Assembly (NCBI GenBank): GCA_024305405.1
Contig: JAKNDB010000110.1
Location: 1,550,001-1,614,000, forward strand
Reading direction: 5' to 3'
Length of the DNA stretch: 64,000 nucleotides
Source of the DNA: Dirofilaria immitis
Lineage: Eukaryota; Nematoda; Chromadorea; Rhabditida; Onchocercidae
In this document: piece by piece, positions 48,601 to 60,628 of the stretch
Numbering within the stretch: position 1 is the stretch's first letter
Layout: every line of letters begins with the position of its first letter
Translations under genes and position numbers: made by a program
Notes under the pieces: generated by a model
Seen by the model: only the letters and a program-made list of their open reading frames with translations
Told to the model about the DNA's origin: nothing
The model's database searches: none

Positions 48601-48834
48601 TTATTTATAGAAACTAAGATAAAAGGTTATTAAAAATGACCATAAAAATTTTTGTAGAAATTTCTGCCTTTCTCGCTGTTTAGCTATTATTATTCCGCTT
48701 AAAGCAGCCATATAACCGTAATCTTCTGGGAATATGGTCCGTGTCATCACAGAAAAATAAGTCACTGGATTAATTTGAACAATTTTTCGGAATACTTTTT
48801 GCCTTTCCTTTATCGCCATTTTCTTATTCGACAT
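48601..48834 (-). CDS. Small basic protein of 77 residues, unrecognised
   Basis: A complete ORF runs from ATG 48834-48832 to TAA 48603-48601, with stops in frame before the ATG. The first part, KERQKVFRKIVQINPVTYF, is basic and amphipathic. The middle, FPEDYGYMAALSGIIIAK, is a likely membrane or hydrophobic segment, followed by basic KQRERQKF. Unlike nearby ORFs it uses Gly, Pro, Arg and Ala freely. A minus-strand AATAAA (48605-48600) overlaps the stop, which suits a compact transcript. No introns are needed, so it may be a small single-exon gene, a retrocopy or a terminal exon. Its last 15 residues are hydrophobic and may be read past a true splice site. I do not recognise the family. Confidence 0.4.
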   Translation of the reverse strand: MSNKKMAIKERQKVFRKIVQINPVTYFSVMTRTIFPEDYGYMAALSGIIIAKQRERQKFLQKFLWSFLITFYLSFYK

Positions 48835-51800
48835 ATTTTTTATTCATTTAATTCAATTTACGTTTAAGAATATCTTTTTTCTTTCATTTATTTGCTGCAG
48901 GATTGATAAATAGCTTATATCTATGCCTATTTTTTTTTTTTTAATTTTCATTCGACAAATGAAATTGTGATTATCAAAAAATTCACTGAAGTATTTAAGA
49001 TATATATATATATAATTTTTTTTTTATAATTTAACAGGATTATTTTTGAAAATATGGTAATGTTTTCTCTCGTTTTTTTTTTTTTGGTAATCATGAAATA
49101 TCGGATAGATTAATTTTCAGAAAATTAGCTGGAAGTTCGAAAAAGGATGTACTCTAATTTTGGTAATTTTAAAATAACCAAATGTAACAAATGGAAATGG
49201 TTTCAGCTATGTATGCCAAATTTAAAATGACGAATGTGATGTAATTTTCTTTCCTTTTTTCCTGTTAACGAACAAGTGGATATTGCTGAATAACAGCTTT
49301 TTGCTGCACTCAATAACAAATAATTTATTCAATGCTACATCCTTTTCTTCACATTTCTTTTTGGTGAATTTCTGAGAAATACAACTTTGCAACATAGTAA
49401 TGTTGAATTGCTTTTTAATTGAACTGAACTGCAAAGTTCCCTTTTCTTTATTCCTACTTTATACTAAATCCTTTGCAATGTCAAATGGATTATTATTTAT
49501 GCTATGCTTGTTCTAAAATTTCGGCATGCGGTGATTAAGGTTAAGTCATTTAAAAATTAATTCAAATAAATGTGTCAGTTCGATGTTTCCTTTATTGTTT
49601 TATCGTAAGTAGGAACATTTTTGAAAAAAGTTTTCTAAAAGCTTACAAGTTTGATCGCTTCCCAGAATTAACTTTTTTTTGATCCGGCTACGGAAATTTT
49701 CTAGAGAAGCATTAGTTGTTGAAATTTTTAATAATTATTAATATTTTATCAAATTTTAAAAGATAAACATTACCATTAAAGAAAAAGAAAAGACTTTGGA
49801 TTGGTATAATATTTACATATTTCTTTAAAGAACATTAATGAAATAATTTCTAAAACTGACTTATCAAATAGCTTCTCTTTACCATTTCTTCTTATGCTGA
49901 ATACTGTGATTTCATTTTTTTGAATTCCAGAATTTTAACGTATAAATAGATATTTCATCCTGATACTCTTTGTTCTGAATAACGACTTATTATTAAAAGC
50001 TTTAAATTACGAAAATCGTAATATGGAACGTAAATTATTTCTTTTATTAAATCTAATTGCAGAAGAAATTCTAAATAATTTACATTTCTTGACAAAAATA
50101 TTTTCAATTGATTTAAAATATTCAAAATTGCTAATTTGTCAACACAATAGAAAAAATTTTTACTAAATACTGGAAAAAAAGCAACAAAATAGTTTTTTTT
50201 TTTCAACAATTTATTCATGCTAGTATATTAAAAGTAATGACTTAAATGAATTTTTCGCTAAACAATGCAGATATGCTCTCTTGTGAAATAAGAATTTATG
50301 GTACCTGGATTCTTATCTGTTTCCAAACTTTTTGAGTAATAAAATTTAAATAATTAATGTTGAATTACTATCGGTCGATAGCTATTTCAGAAATAGTGAA
50401 AAACAAAGTGCAGATGGAAGAGATGATCTTTGATTACTATCATTTCCAATTAATGATAATATAATTATTATCCAACAATTTGTTTCCTATCTTCTTTATT
50501 TCAATAATGGTGGTGATAAGAATAGTAATAATGGCAACAGTGCTGATGATGGTAATTATTATTGAAATTATTTTTAACAGTAATAAATACTTAATTTCTC
50601 TTTATGAAGAAAAATGATTAAGCACCATGATTAAGTACCCAAAAAACATTCAGAATCTCATTTGAAGAAAATAAAGAAAAATTATATTTCCCAGGGGACG
50701 AAAGTACCGATCTACAAAATTAACAAACCTAACAATCTAACATTTTGAAGCAGTCTTGTATTAACAATTAGTTGCAATTCAACGTGCTCTTTTAGATTTA
50801 TTCAAATAAATCATACTTTGTTTCCTGTAATTTTACTTCTATAAATGTATAGCCATACAAACATATATCAACATAATGAGTGAAAACTTCCTTTTCTTGT
50901 ATTCAATAGATATCAAACTTATGATGAATATATAAATGTTACAAATTGTTTAGAATGTAAAATGGTCTAGCGAAATAATTTGATTTTTTTCGTCAAAGTG
51001 ATTACAAATTGTTTTTTTTTTTACCTTCTAATTTTCTCGTAACTTTATTTGAAACGTAATAACAGTTGTTCGTTTACTCTTTTTTTGTTTGAGCATTTAA
51101 CAGCTGACCAGAAATTTATTCCAAACTATTTAAAATCTTTAATTTAGTATTTTTTTTGCCTCCTCTATTTTTTTCTAATATACCAAATTATTTTGTTATC
51201 TTAAAATTGTTTAGCTATGATAATTTAAAAATTTACATTATTAACAGGTAAATTATCTTATGAGTAGATATATTTTTTCTAAGAAAAAATAGTACATTTT
51301 AAATTTATATGTTCAATAAATGACAAAATATTCTTTGTACGTATAATCGCCCGCCCTATGAGTAGTTTTGATAAATACTCATTAGAACCCTGGAACAGAA
51401 AATAACAAGCAATAAACAATGAATATCCGCTATTTATTTAATATTTATTAGACATTTAGTAGAAACTCACTTATGCAAATGAATGAAATCTTAGAAACTT
51501 TCAACTTGGTATATTTTTATTTTTGGGATATTCTAAAAAATATCGGCAATATTCTCTTTATCAATTATTTTAAAAAAATGGATGAAAAATTTTTTTCTAC
51601 TATTTCTTGACTTTTTCATAGCTTTAAGTCTTACCACTATATTTAAAAAGCCAGATGAATTCATATTTAGCTTCGTCGATAAAATATTTATTATAGAAGT
51701 AATGATATTAGAATAAGTCATTTAGGTAAGAAAAAGACAAATATAATGTTAGAAAAAAATATTCGAGTATGGCTAAGATGGTAAAATGAAAGACACTAAG

Positions 51801-54800
51801 TAAAATGTTGAAAGATTTAACATACAAGATAAAGTTGCTGAGAAAAAGTTCTATTAGCGCCAAAAATACCAGGAATGTTTTAATAATTATAAAAAATAGA
51901 TTCCCAATATAGGTAAATATTATCGAATTATTTAAAGGCTTTCGTTTAACTGAGCATCTTTTTCTGTTATCAAGGAAACTGAACTCGCAGAGTTGATTAA
52001 TTAATTTTTTTTCTCCTGTATCCATCCGAAATAGTCTACTAATTTTAATTTTCAACTTTAGTTTTTTCAATTTAGAAGTTACATTTTATTAGACAAAATA
52101 ATCTCACTACTAGCAAATGTTTCGAAAATCTTTCACCATCAATTCGATTGCAAAATATACTACACTTATATAATATCGCTATTACTTTTTCTGAATATGT
52201 AAGACATGCGATAATAAGTGATAAAAAAGCTTATTGAATTCCACCCTTTGTTCGATGCTAAAGTTTCATTTTGCAACATAAAAATTTGTTGGAAATCTTA
52301 CTTCTTCAATATTCTTTGACAATTTTTGTTTAAATTTGCGATGAAAAATTGAATAACTAAAAAGAAAAAGAATGAAATTTTAAACTTTCATACTTTGATA
52401 TTTCTTATGATAATTGGATATTAGCTTATTTGTTGAAAAACAATTATTTCCGAGAAATTTTTCATTGTTTATTAAATTGTATATGAAAGTTATTTTAACA
52501 GATAAAATTCATCAAATGTGAAAAAAATTTAATCTTAATGCATGCGTAATGTTGCATGCATGCGGCCACGCATCTATACAACATTATGAGTCATAAATTA
52601 GGCTTGGTAATATTATCGACATAAGATGATGTTGCATATTTGATGTTTTTCTTCATATATACATATATCTTATTGTTAAATTTATTGATTTCGTAGCTTT
52701 TTGCTTATTCGTTTTCGAAATCTCATGGGTCAATATAGATGGCATTATCATGGGAATCAAAGTAAATTTATTCCACGCACCATTATTGTTACTACTATTT
52801 CCATTCCTTAGGATTATAATATTTCAATTTTGACGAATTTATCCCATCCACCCAATTTTTCCATCATAATTTGTTTATTATTCACAAGAGTGCAACAACA
52901 TTGAAGAAAAAAAAAAAGAGTTTGTTTTCCAGTTATTATTCATTCAATCAAATTATGGAAATGGTAAAATTGCAGAAAAATTGTCAATAAAAATTAGTAT
53001 AATATTGTTGATGACTCACCTTCGACAATCTGATAATTGCTTTGAAAGATGGCAACTATTTCAATGGCTTGAATGTATAAATCATCGAATTCAATAATAT
53101 ATTTTTATCATTTTAATCTTTATCTTTACATTTCGTTTTTACGTAAATTTATTGTTTCGTTCGATTTTTATTAATATTTTTTTATTTTTGAAACGATAGC
53201 GACATTTTCTCGATTTAAACATTTTGCTTTGATTGTTATTAAAAGCATTTTTTTTTTAAATCTTTTCCAGCAAAATTTTGTAAAAATAATGCAAAATATA
53301 TCAATCTTTGTACTTTTGTCGCATTTTTTTCCCATTTCTGTTTTTTAAAGGATAAATTCTTACTGATTATTACGGTTGTAATAAATCAGATAATGAATAG
53401 GTTGTTTTGTCTAATATCTCCTAATTAATGATCGAGCTAGTGATATAGATGTGAAATGACAGAAATTATGCACTTAATCATCAATCATCTTTTTACACAA
53501 TACAGATCTCAATAATGTTTTTAAAATTTAAGTAACTCTATGAGACTATGCTTATACTATTTATTATTATTAATTGCTTCGCGTTTTTTAAAATTTTTTC
53601 ATTTCAAAAATTCAAAATTTATTACTATTTGACTATTGAATTACTATGATTTGATTCATCGAATAGTATGTTAGTTATCCTTTACTTCAGTCGATCATAT
53701 TGCTTTTCGAATAGTTCATTAATATGAATAAGATTATTTTAACAATTATTGCATTCTTATATTTCTTGAATTAATAGAAGTTTATAAGCTAACTCTTCCA
53801 CTTTATTAACTTCTTATAAATTATCCTCTGCTTGATATTATTTATTTATATCATTTCTCATTTGTTATTTCAAATTAAATGTCATACAAATTATAGTTCC
53901 GTCTTATCAAACGGAACAAAATTTCCTAATGTTATCTAAAATTAGAATTTCATTTTACAAATTAATAAACTTGAGAAAATATAAAAATTAGTTTCTGCTA
54001 ATCAAAATTACATTTAAAATATAATTTTGGAGCTGATAAACAATAACTGGCAAATGTCATGCTAAATTTAAATTAACGTTAGAATATATGCAAGCATATA
54101 ATAATTAATTTATTTTTTCAATATCCAATTGGAATTAATAATTCATGCTACTGCATTATAATTATCTAATTCTAATTACTTTTGATTTTTACATCTTAGT
54201 TATCTCTATATATTTTATTTTAAGTACTATTATTTATTTTCACTTTTTTGCTGGTGAATAGATAAAATAATACCGAAATTTTACTATCAAGCGAATACTC
54301 CTAATCTTATCATATCACTATTACGAAATAATCTTTTTTAAACAGCTATCGTTTAAATTTTTCAGCAATAACAATTAATTACAAATATGAAATTTATCAT
54401 TGAAATTAATTTAGACTCTCATGAAATTTGTCAGAAATACGCAAAAAATAACAGCATGCATATTCTATGATGGTATTTCATAAAAATTTATGAGTGTCAT
54501 TTGAATTATTTTATGGATATAAAATACAAAAAAACTGTATCTTTTCATGTTCGAAAATTTTTTAGCCTTAAATTTCAGCTTAATAACACATTGATCTTTT
54601 GACAGCAAATGAACTTCGAGTATCATTCGTAAAAATTTGCCAATTATTAAATCCCAAAACACATCATTGTCTTATCAAATAATCCCTGCCATTCGTTAAG
54701 AAAAACGAAAAGTAAGAAATGATTGAGTTAGAAAAAGTTGAAATCATTTGAACCGCACCTTTTTTGCTTTACTTTTATTCTACTATAGTTGATTAAGATT

Positions 54801-55673
54801 GATTGGCCATTCAAATTATTTTCTTCATCTTACTTGTTTGAAATGAGAAAGCAGTGATAAATTTAATTTTGAACATGAAATGATATGCTATCAATAAATA
54901 AGCTTACAATTCATAATCCCTTAATTATTAACACGAATAATTCGACCATTAATCAAACATCAATAACTTTTATAATAAACATTTCCCATTAAATCATAAG
55001 ATCTTTTTCTCGACCGATAATATTAGTGGTGATTTAATGTTGAAATAGAAAACAGATATCGTTTCACATTTTTGAACATAAGCAGAAAACAAGAAAAAGA
55101 GAAACAACAGTTGTTTACCATTGTGGTGAACAATTGCTGTTACTATTTCTACTTCTTCACCATGCTTGTACAGAGCTTCTATCTATTATCAATTATTGTT
55201 TAACAGATTAATTTTAATTATAAATTATGATGGAATTATTAGTTTTATTAATAAGCTTGATATTTGTTGCAAGAAAAAGAAATACTCCAGCCGATTTTCG
55301 TTTTCGTTTTATAATTACATTTATTCTTTTCATTTGTTAAATTTATATACTATTCTTTTTCTTTATTTGAAAATGAGTCAATTCAAAAAAAAAAACTTAT
55401 AATTTCTTCAAATTGTAAGCTATACAGAATGTTTGATATAATGCTTATCATCTGAACAATTATAATAGTAGTAGATTAACATAAGATTAAAAATTGGTCT
55501 CTTTTCTTTTTTTTAAATAAATAAGTAAATTAAGATTTCTAAACAAGTAAGTAACGTAGTACTATCTGCAAAATTTCATTCATTTATATTACATAAATAG
55601 TTTGTTGGTTTAATATGAAATCACATGTCAAGCATCCTGGGACAAGAAATGTCAATTTTGCCTCCTCGAAGTT

Positions 55674-55848
55674 AAATTAAAATTTGAAAATAATAGTTGG
55701 AATATTGGAATAGAGTTAATGAATGCTGCTGGTATATGATGTAGAAAATATTTGCTATATTACTTTTATGTGTGAAAATCACATGAAAAACATATGCGTT
55801 TATTAACTCTATTCCAATACTACAGCTATTATTTTTAAATTTTAATTA
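55674..55848. mobile_element. Inverted-repeat element with about 47-bp arms (MITE-like)
   Basis: Left arm 55674-55720 and right arm 55802-55848 are reverse complements at 42 of 47 positions, around an 81-base spacer. The spacer holds a smaller TGTGA/TCACA hairpin. Length and structure fit a short non-autonomous DNA transposon or foldback element. No transposase is present and I could not find a clear target-site duplication. A second genomic copy would be needed to call it mobile. Confidence 0.5.
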
Positions 55849-58369
55849 AAGGAATTTATTTATTTTTTTAAAATTAATTCCATTTTCGAACTTTCAACAT
55901 CACACTATATTTCCTTTTGAATGTTACAATTTTTGCTTTAACTGCCTCTTTCTTTATTCTTCTTTTCGCATAAATTCGTTTAAAATTTTCTTTGTAAACA
56001 AATTGCAGAAAATTTAGAGCTTCATATTTCAGGAAATAATCCTAGAAACGGATTCGTTTACATACAAAAATTACACCTTTGTTTTCTGCTTTCCTTTATA
56101 CATTAAGAATAATTTGTTATCTTTCCTTCTTTTTTTTTTATCAAAAAATATGAAATGTTATCAGCTTGTTAAACTTTCCAAAATTTATGCTTATTCTATT
56201 CTGCATAACGAAAAATTTTATTCCAATATCACAATTTTATGATATCTCGCTTTGTTTAATTAGTGCATACATACGTATTAAAACAAATATCATATTCATT
56301 ATCAGCTCAAATTTTAAAAACCGATATTAGTAATTGGATAATAAGTATTGACATTTCAGTTATAAGAAAATCATTTCCAATCACAATATTAATTAATAAG
56401 AAAATAATTAGTTGCGCTTTAGCAAAAATAAAACATTTTTTTTGCATGTTTTATCATAATCAATTACTAAAATTTCGTTTGATTCAATCGAATTTTTTTA
56501 TCTCATTATTTTATTGTAGCTTAATGGAAACGACTTATCAATGTTACTAGATATTGTGACATATAAAGTACAGAAAATTTCAAGCATCAAGCATGCATCA
56601 TGCTGGTGTTTCTCGTAAATCATATAGTTTCAATGTTCTAAAACCTAATCGAAATGAGGATAATTTTTGGTTTGATTGACTAATATTGGCAATGCCTTTT
56701 AGGAAGTCGTTGTAAAATTGTATTTCAATGTATAATGTCAAAAAAAAGTGACTTGTATTGTTTAGAATTTCTTTTTATAATTAGCAAAATACTTTGCAAG
56801 TGTGAATTTGAAATTTGCGAAATCTGATGGATTACTTTAGTTAATTGTGCAAGTATAGGACAATATTTGAACTGTACTAAAAATGTCAGAGAGAATGGTT
56901 GACTTTTGAATTTTTATCATCGTTGTTTTACTTAGAAAGGAAAAAGCTTCTCGTGTGAGTCAAATCAGAAATATTGAATGTTAAAGCATAAGAAGTGCAA
57001 TTTGAAAGAAAATTTAAATATTATTCTATTTTTTCATAAATCACGAAAATATTTTTGAGTCTTTATAAGTAAGTATCGTTTGTTAGAAATTCCATGTTCA
57101 AATCTATGTGAATTTCCTAAAATGTTTGTAATATTTTGACTGTTACATTTTCTTATATTTCAATAGTTGTTTAAATGTTTATAATTTGAGATAAAATTCG
57201 TTTTTGTTGAATATATAACCATTGTTATAAAGCAAAGTTAAATTTTTCTAAGTAATTTTTAATCATTAATATATCTTTGCAAAAAGTTCATATTTTAAAA
57301 AATAAAAATAGAAAAATAAAAATAGAGAATAAATGCTAAAACTGAAACTAAACATTCTTTGTAATTTTTCAATAAAATGATTATTTTTATCCATTTCATT
57401 ACTATATTTGCTTTCATGATATTTTTTTCATCGGAAGGCAAAAATAAAACAAACACGAATTTGAAGGATCTTCTTTACCATGCTTCTCTGAAAGACGATT
57501 TCACCTTTCCAAGAGTTTCCTTCAAGCTTTCTTGTATTCTCGCTAATTCGATTAAAACTTTTATCAAAATTATTATTCCTCTTACTTCTTTCAAATTTGA
57601 ATTATTGTAAACGGTGGTTTTTTCGTTTTGTTAAATTTAAATTAGAATTTTATATCAATTATGTTTTGCAAACGTGAACGTTGTTGTCATAAGAATACAA
57701 ATGCAACTAAAAATATTTCACTGTCACAAAAATGGCATGATTTCTGTAATGTAATTCTCTATCATTACAACTTACGTCTGATTTTGTTAATATTCAAATT
57801 TCATATAATTTTTATCTCAGATAAAAAAATCAGTTGGATTCTTTTGCGGTCATTTTTCTAAAACTTTTCCATCTATTCTCGTTTCTTTCTTTTTTTTACC
57901 TCTTTACAACTTTGTTTAAATAAATAGTTTCAATTATTTAAAATAAAAAGAATTCGAAATAAACTGATAATTTTTTAAAGCACTTTTGCGTAAAAATGTT
58001 GTAAAACGTTTATAATTTATGAATTTGTTGTTTGTTATTTGTTGTTAATCAAGTGAATAAAATATAATTTGAAAGCATAAATATATTAGGAAAATGAATG
58101 AATTTCAATGACATGCCCCATTTCTCATTTTTATTTTCGCTTCTCCTTGTAAACTTAATTTGAATATCATTATTCAACAAAGGTTTGTGTCAAATATTCC
58201 CTAGAAAAATAAGAAAAAAGTTTTTACATTATATATTTTGATTTTCATATGATTAATTTTTTTGTGATCATAATTCCCATTGCGATTATTCATATAATTC
58301 TTCGTATAAATTTTTTTCTGTTTTGCAACTAATTTATTTAAAATTATTTTTGATTAAAAGAAAAAGAAC

Positions 58370-58407
58370 GCATTCTGTAATATATTTTACAATATATTAC
58401 AGAATGC
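58370..58407. repeat. Perfect inverted repeat, 17-bp arms, 4-base loop
   Basis: Left arm 58370-58386 (GCATTCTGTAATATATT) and right arm 58391-58407 match exactly around the loop TTAC. It ends 75 bases before the acceptor of the first exon of the plus-strand gene at 58.5 kb, so in a transcript of that gene it would sit in the 5' intron or outron. Confidence 0.92.
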
Positions 58408-58482
58408 AAACATTTCATTTCAAGTAATTGATTATTTATTCTAAAATTATCAACCATGTGATATTTCTTTTTTTTCTTTCAG

Positions 58483-58731
58483 ATTTTATGAAAATAGTTT
58501 ATCGTATTTTCGATCATAGATACAACAAACCAATTTGCACCAAATGGATGATTTTATGAAAAACGCATCTCTCTATTCCAAAAATATTTCCGTAAGCAGT
58601 CCAGGTCTAAAACGAATATCCTGGCGACAACAATCGCAACCGCAAATGAGGATTAAGACAAATGATGATATGAGTGCGATACATGAATCGTTGGCTCGGA
58701 AACGATCATTACCACGACCACCAGTTACGAC
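58483..58731 (+). CDS. First coding exon of an unidentified gene
   Basis: A strong acceptor (TTTCTTTCAG, ending at 58482) opens the exon and a consensus GTAAGT donor (58732-58737) closes it. The coding part starts at ATG 58544 and runs 62 codons plus two bases. A TAG lies upstream in frame, so this is the first in-frame ATG. The acceptor therefore ends a 5' UTR intron or takes a spliced leader. The peptide starts MDDFMKNASLYSK, is basic and Ser/Pro-rich (SVSSPGLKRISWRQQ; RKRSLPRPP), and looks like a disordered, phosphorylatable N-terminus. The ATG at 58487 starts a 23-codon uORF overlapping the main start. I do not recognise the family. Confidence 0.6.
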
Positions 58732-60569
58732 GTAAGTTTTTAATTTATGGAAACAAAAAAAGTATTGAAATTAGCATGGAATAAACTGATGTGATTTTTT
58801 TTTAATTCGTTATCTTCAAATCATAAGTTTAAAAATATGATAAAGAGAACCTTTTATTATTACAGAAAAACGATACAGTTTTAACTCTTTTGTTGCCATT
58901 TTTATACATCCGAATAAAAAGATGAAAAAAATTTCATGCGTATTTAATTTTGATATTCAAAATATTTGAAATAAATAGATTTAATTGAAAAATTATTGGA
59001 TTTAATGGGGAAATAACGTTAAATATCAGTTGTCATTCACAACTTTCTTACAAATACTCTGCATAAAACAGATATCTTATCAATTTTTCTAACTTTCAAA
59101 CTGACAAGTCATTTTTTTTCTTGTTTTCTGTAAACTTTTTCTGTCGTTGAGATAAATGATAATTGCGATCGAAGATGCCTAGTGTCATTCTTAACAAGGA
59201 AATCATAAAACCATAAAGAAATAAATATTATGTGTTCCTTGGCATCGCTTAATTTCTGTATTTTTCTCTGTAATCAAAATGGTGCTGATAATAAAAAAGG
59301 AAGAGGATTAGTAGAGCGTAAATTGGATAATACTATTATTATTTCTAAAAGTTCTAAATTAAATTTCCTTTTTCCCAAATAAGATTAAACTGTACTATGA
59401 TCACAATTCTTGGACTTATATAAATGAAAAATGTTATTTATTAGATTTTAGGCTTTGTTGCCTTAAGTAATTTTCCTCATGTTCTGCGATCATCCTTATA
59501 CTTATCCTTTTTATTTCTTGCTATTTTCATTTGCTCTCAAATTTAACATATTTTTAATTTAAGATAATGAAATTTAAGTAAATTTCACTAAACTTCGAAA
59601 AGTTCCAACCAAATTGCGTATTGCAAAAAGAGAAGGTATGTCTGAAATGCTATCTATTTCTTAAATCGTTTAGCAAAATTATAGTTTATTGTCATCTAAA
59701 ATTTCATTCAAAATTTTAAGACTTCAAAAAGATTTTAGATAGTTTGGAGTTAGATTTAACATTATAAGATAAATAAGCATTTCTTCACAATTAACAATAA
59801 GTGTGATAATTATTGTTAAGCTCATAGCCAAATTTCACTTTCGATTTTGAATAATCAAAATTTCTTTTAAATTTTATTCATAAAAATTAATTCTGCGTTG
59901 GATTTTCAGTATCTTAAGACAAATCTTATTGGATTATTTCTCAAACTCCGAATCGAAATTTTGATTTCAAAATGCTTTCAAACATTTTTTTAGCAATGTA
60001 GTAGAGAATCTTATTTTTGGTACTTTTTAACAGCATCACTACAAATGATTGATTATTTATTTACGTTGCAAATATTGCTAAAACACTACACAATCAAAAT
60101 TTAAAATTTTTTTCATCAAAATTTGCTTTTACCTTAGTTTCGCATCCTTTTATTAGTTAAAGCTTACGAAACTTTCAAATCAAATTTCATTTGCTGTTTA
60201 TAAATAATATTCATACAATTAGAACATAAACATATTCCACATATTAATTAGCGTATATTTCTTACACATCATGCTATTTCATTACACATCATAGATTATC
60301 ATGTCAGCTACTCCACCAGTTGGCTGTGATTCCTTTTCATCATCCTTTCCTCTTTTCTTTTTCACATTTATTTCAAAGTATTTTAATCGTGTTTCTTTTT
60401 TAATCATTTTATCGATAACTCAATTTTTTTTCCGATGAAAATTGGTGATACTAACTAATAAAACTAACATGTAATGTGTCATTATCTTCTAGCTAATGCT
60501 TTTTTGACGTATTTTTTTTAAATAAATAATAAATTTCGCAGTTATCCATTTTTATTATGTTAACTTTAG
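58732..60569 (+). other. Probable first intron of the unidentified gene
   Basis: AT-rich, with no clear exon. An ATG at 60301 (M-S-A-T-P-P-V-G) follows a possible acceptor, CATCATAG, and could be an alternative first exon, but it lacks a good donor. Confidence 0.4.
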
Positions 60570-60628
60570 GCAGGCCCAACATCAATGTATTCGCATAAAA
60601 TAAATAATGTTGCTGTTGTGTCAACAAA
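60570..60628 (+). CDS. Candidate second exon of the unidentified gene
   Basis: After the acceptor AACTTTAG (60568-60569) one frame reads AGPTSMYSHKINNVAVVST, then a GT at 60629. Composition is richer than the flanks and the peptide continues the Ser/Thr style of the 58.5 kb exon. The phase does not match that exon: the sum is one base short, as at several other junctions in this window. It could be a real exon with a missing base, or chance. Confidence 0.35.

Larger units (their letters stand above)
48835..58482. other. Gene-poor AT-rich interval
   Basis: I see no supportable gene over 9.6 kb. It holds homopolymer runs, an AT dinucleotide run near 49001-49015, a degenerate trinucleotide patch near 50500-50565, a GC-rich CATGC-repeat patch near 52540-52575, a long inverted repeat at 55.7 kb and a perfect hairpin at 58.37 kb. 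The open frames here are Phe/Ile/Lys-rich, in line with base composition. Confidence 0.55.
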
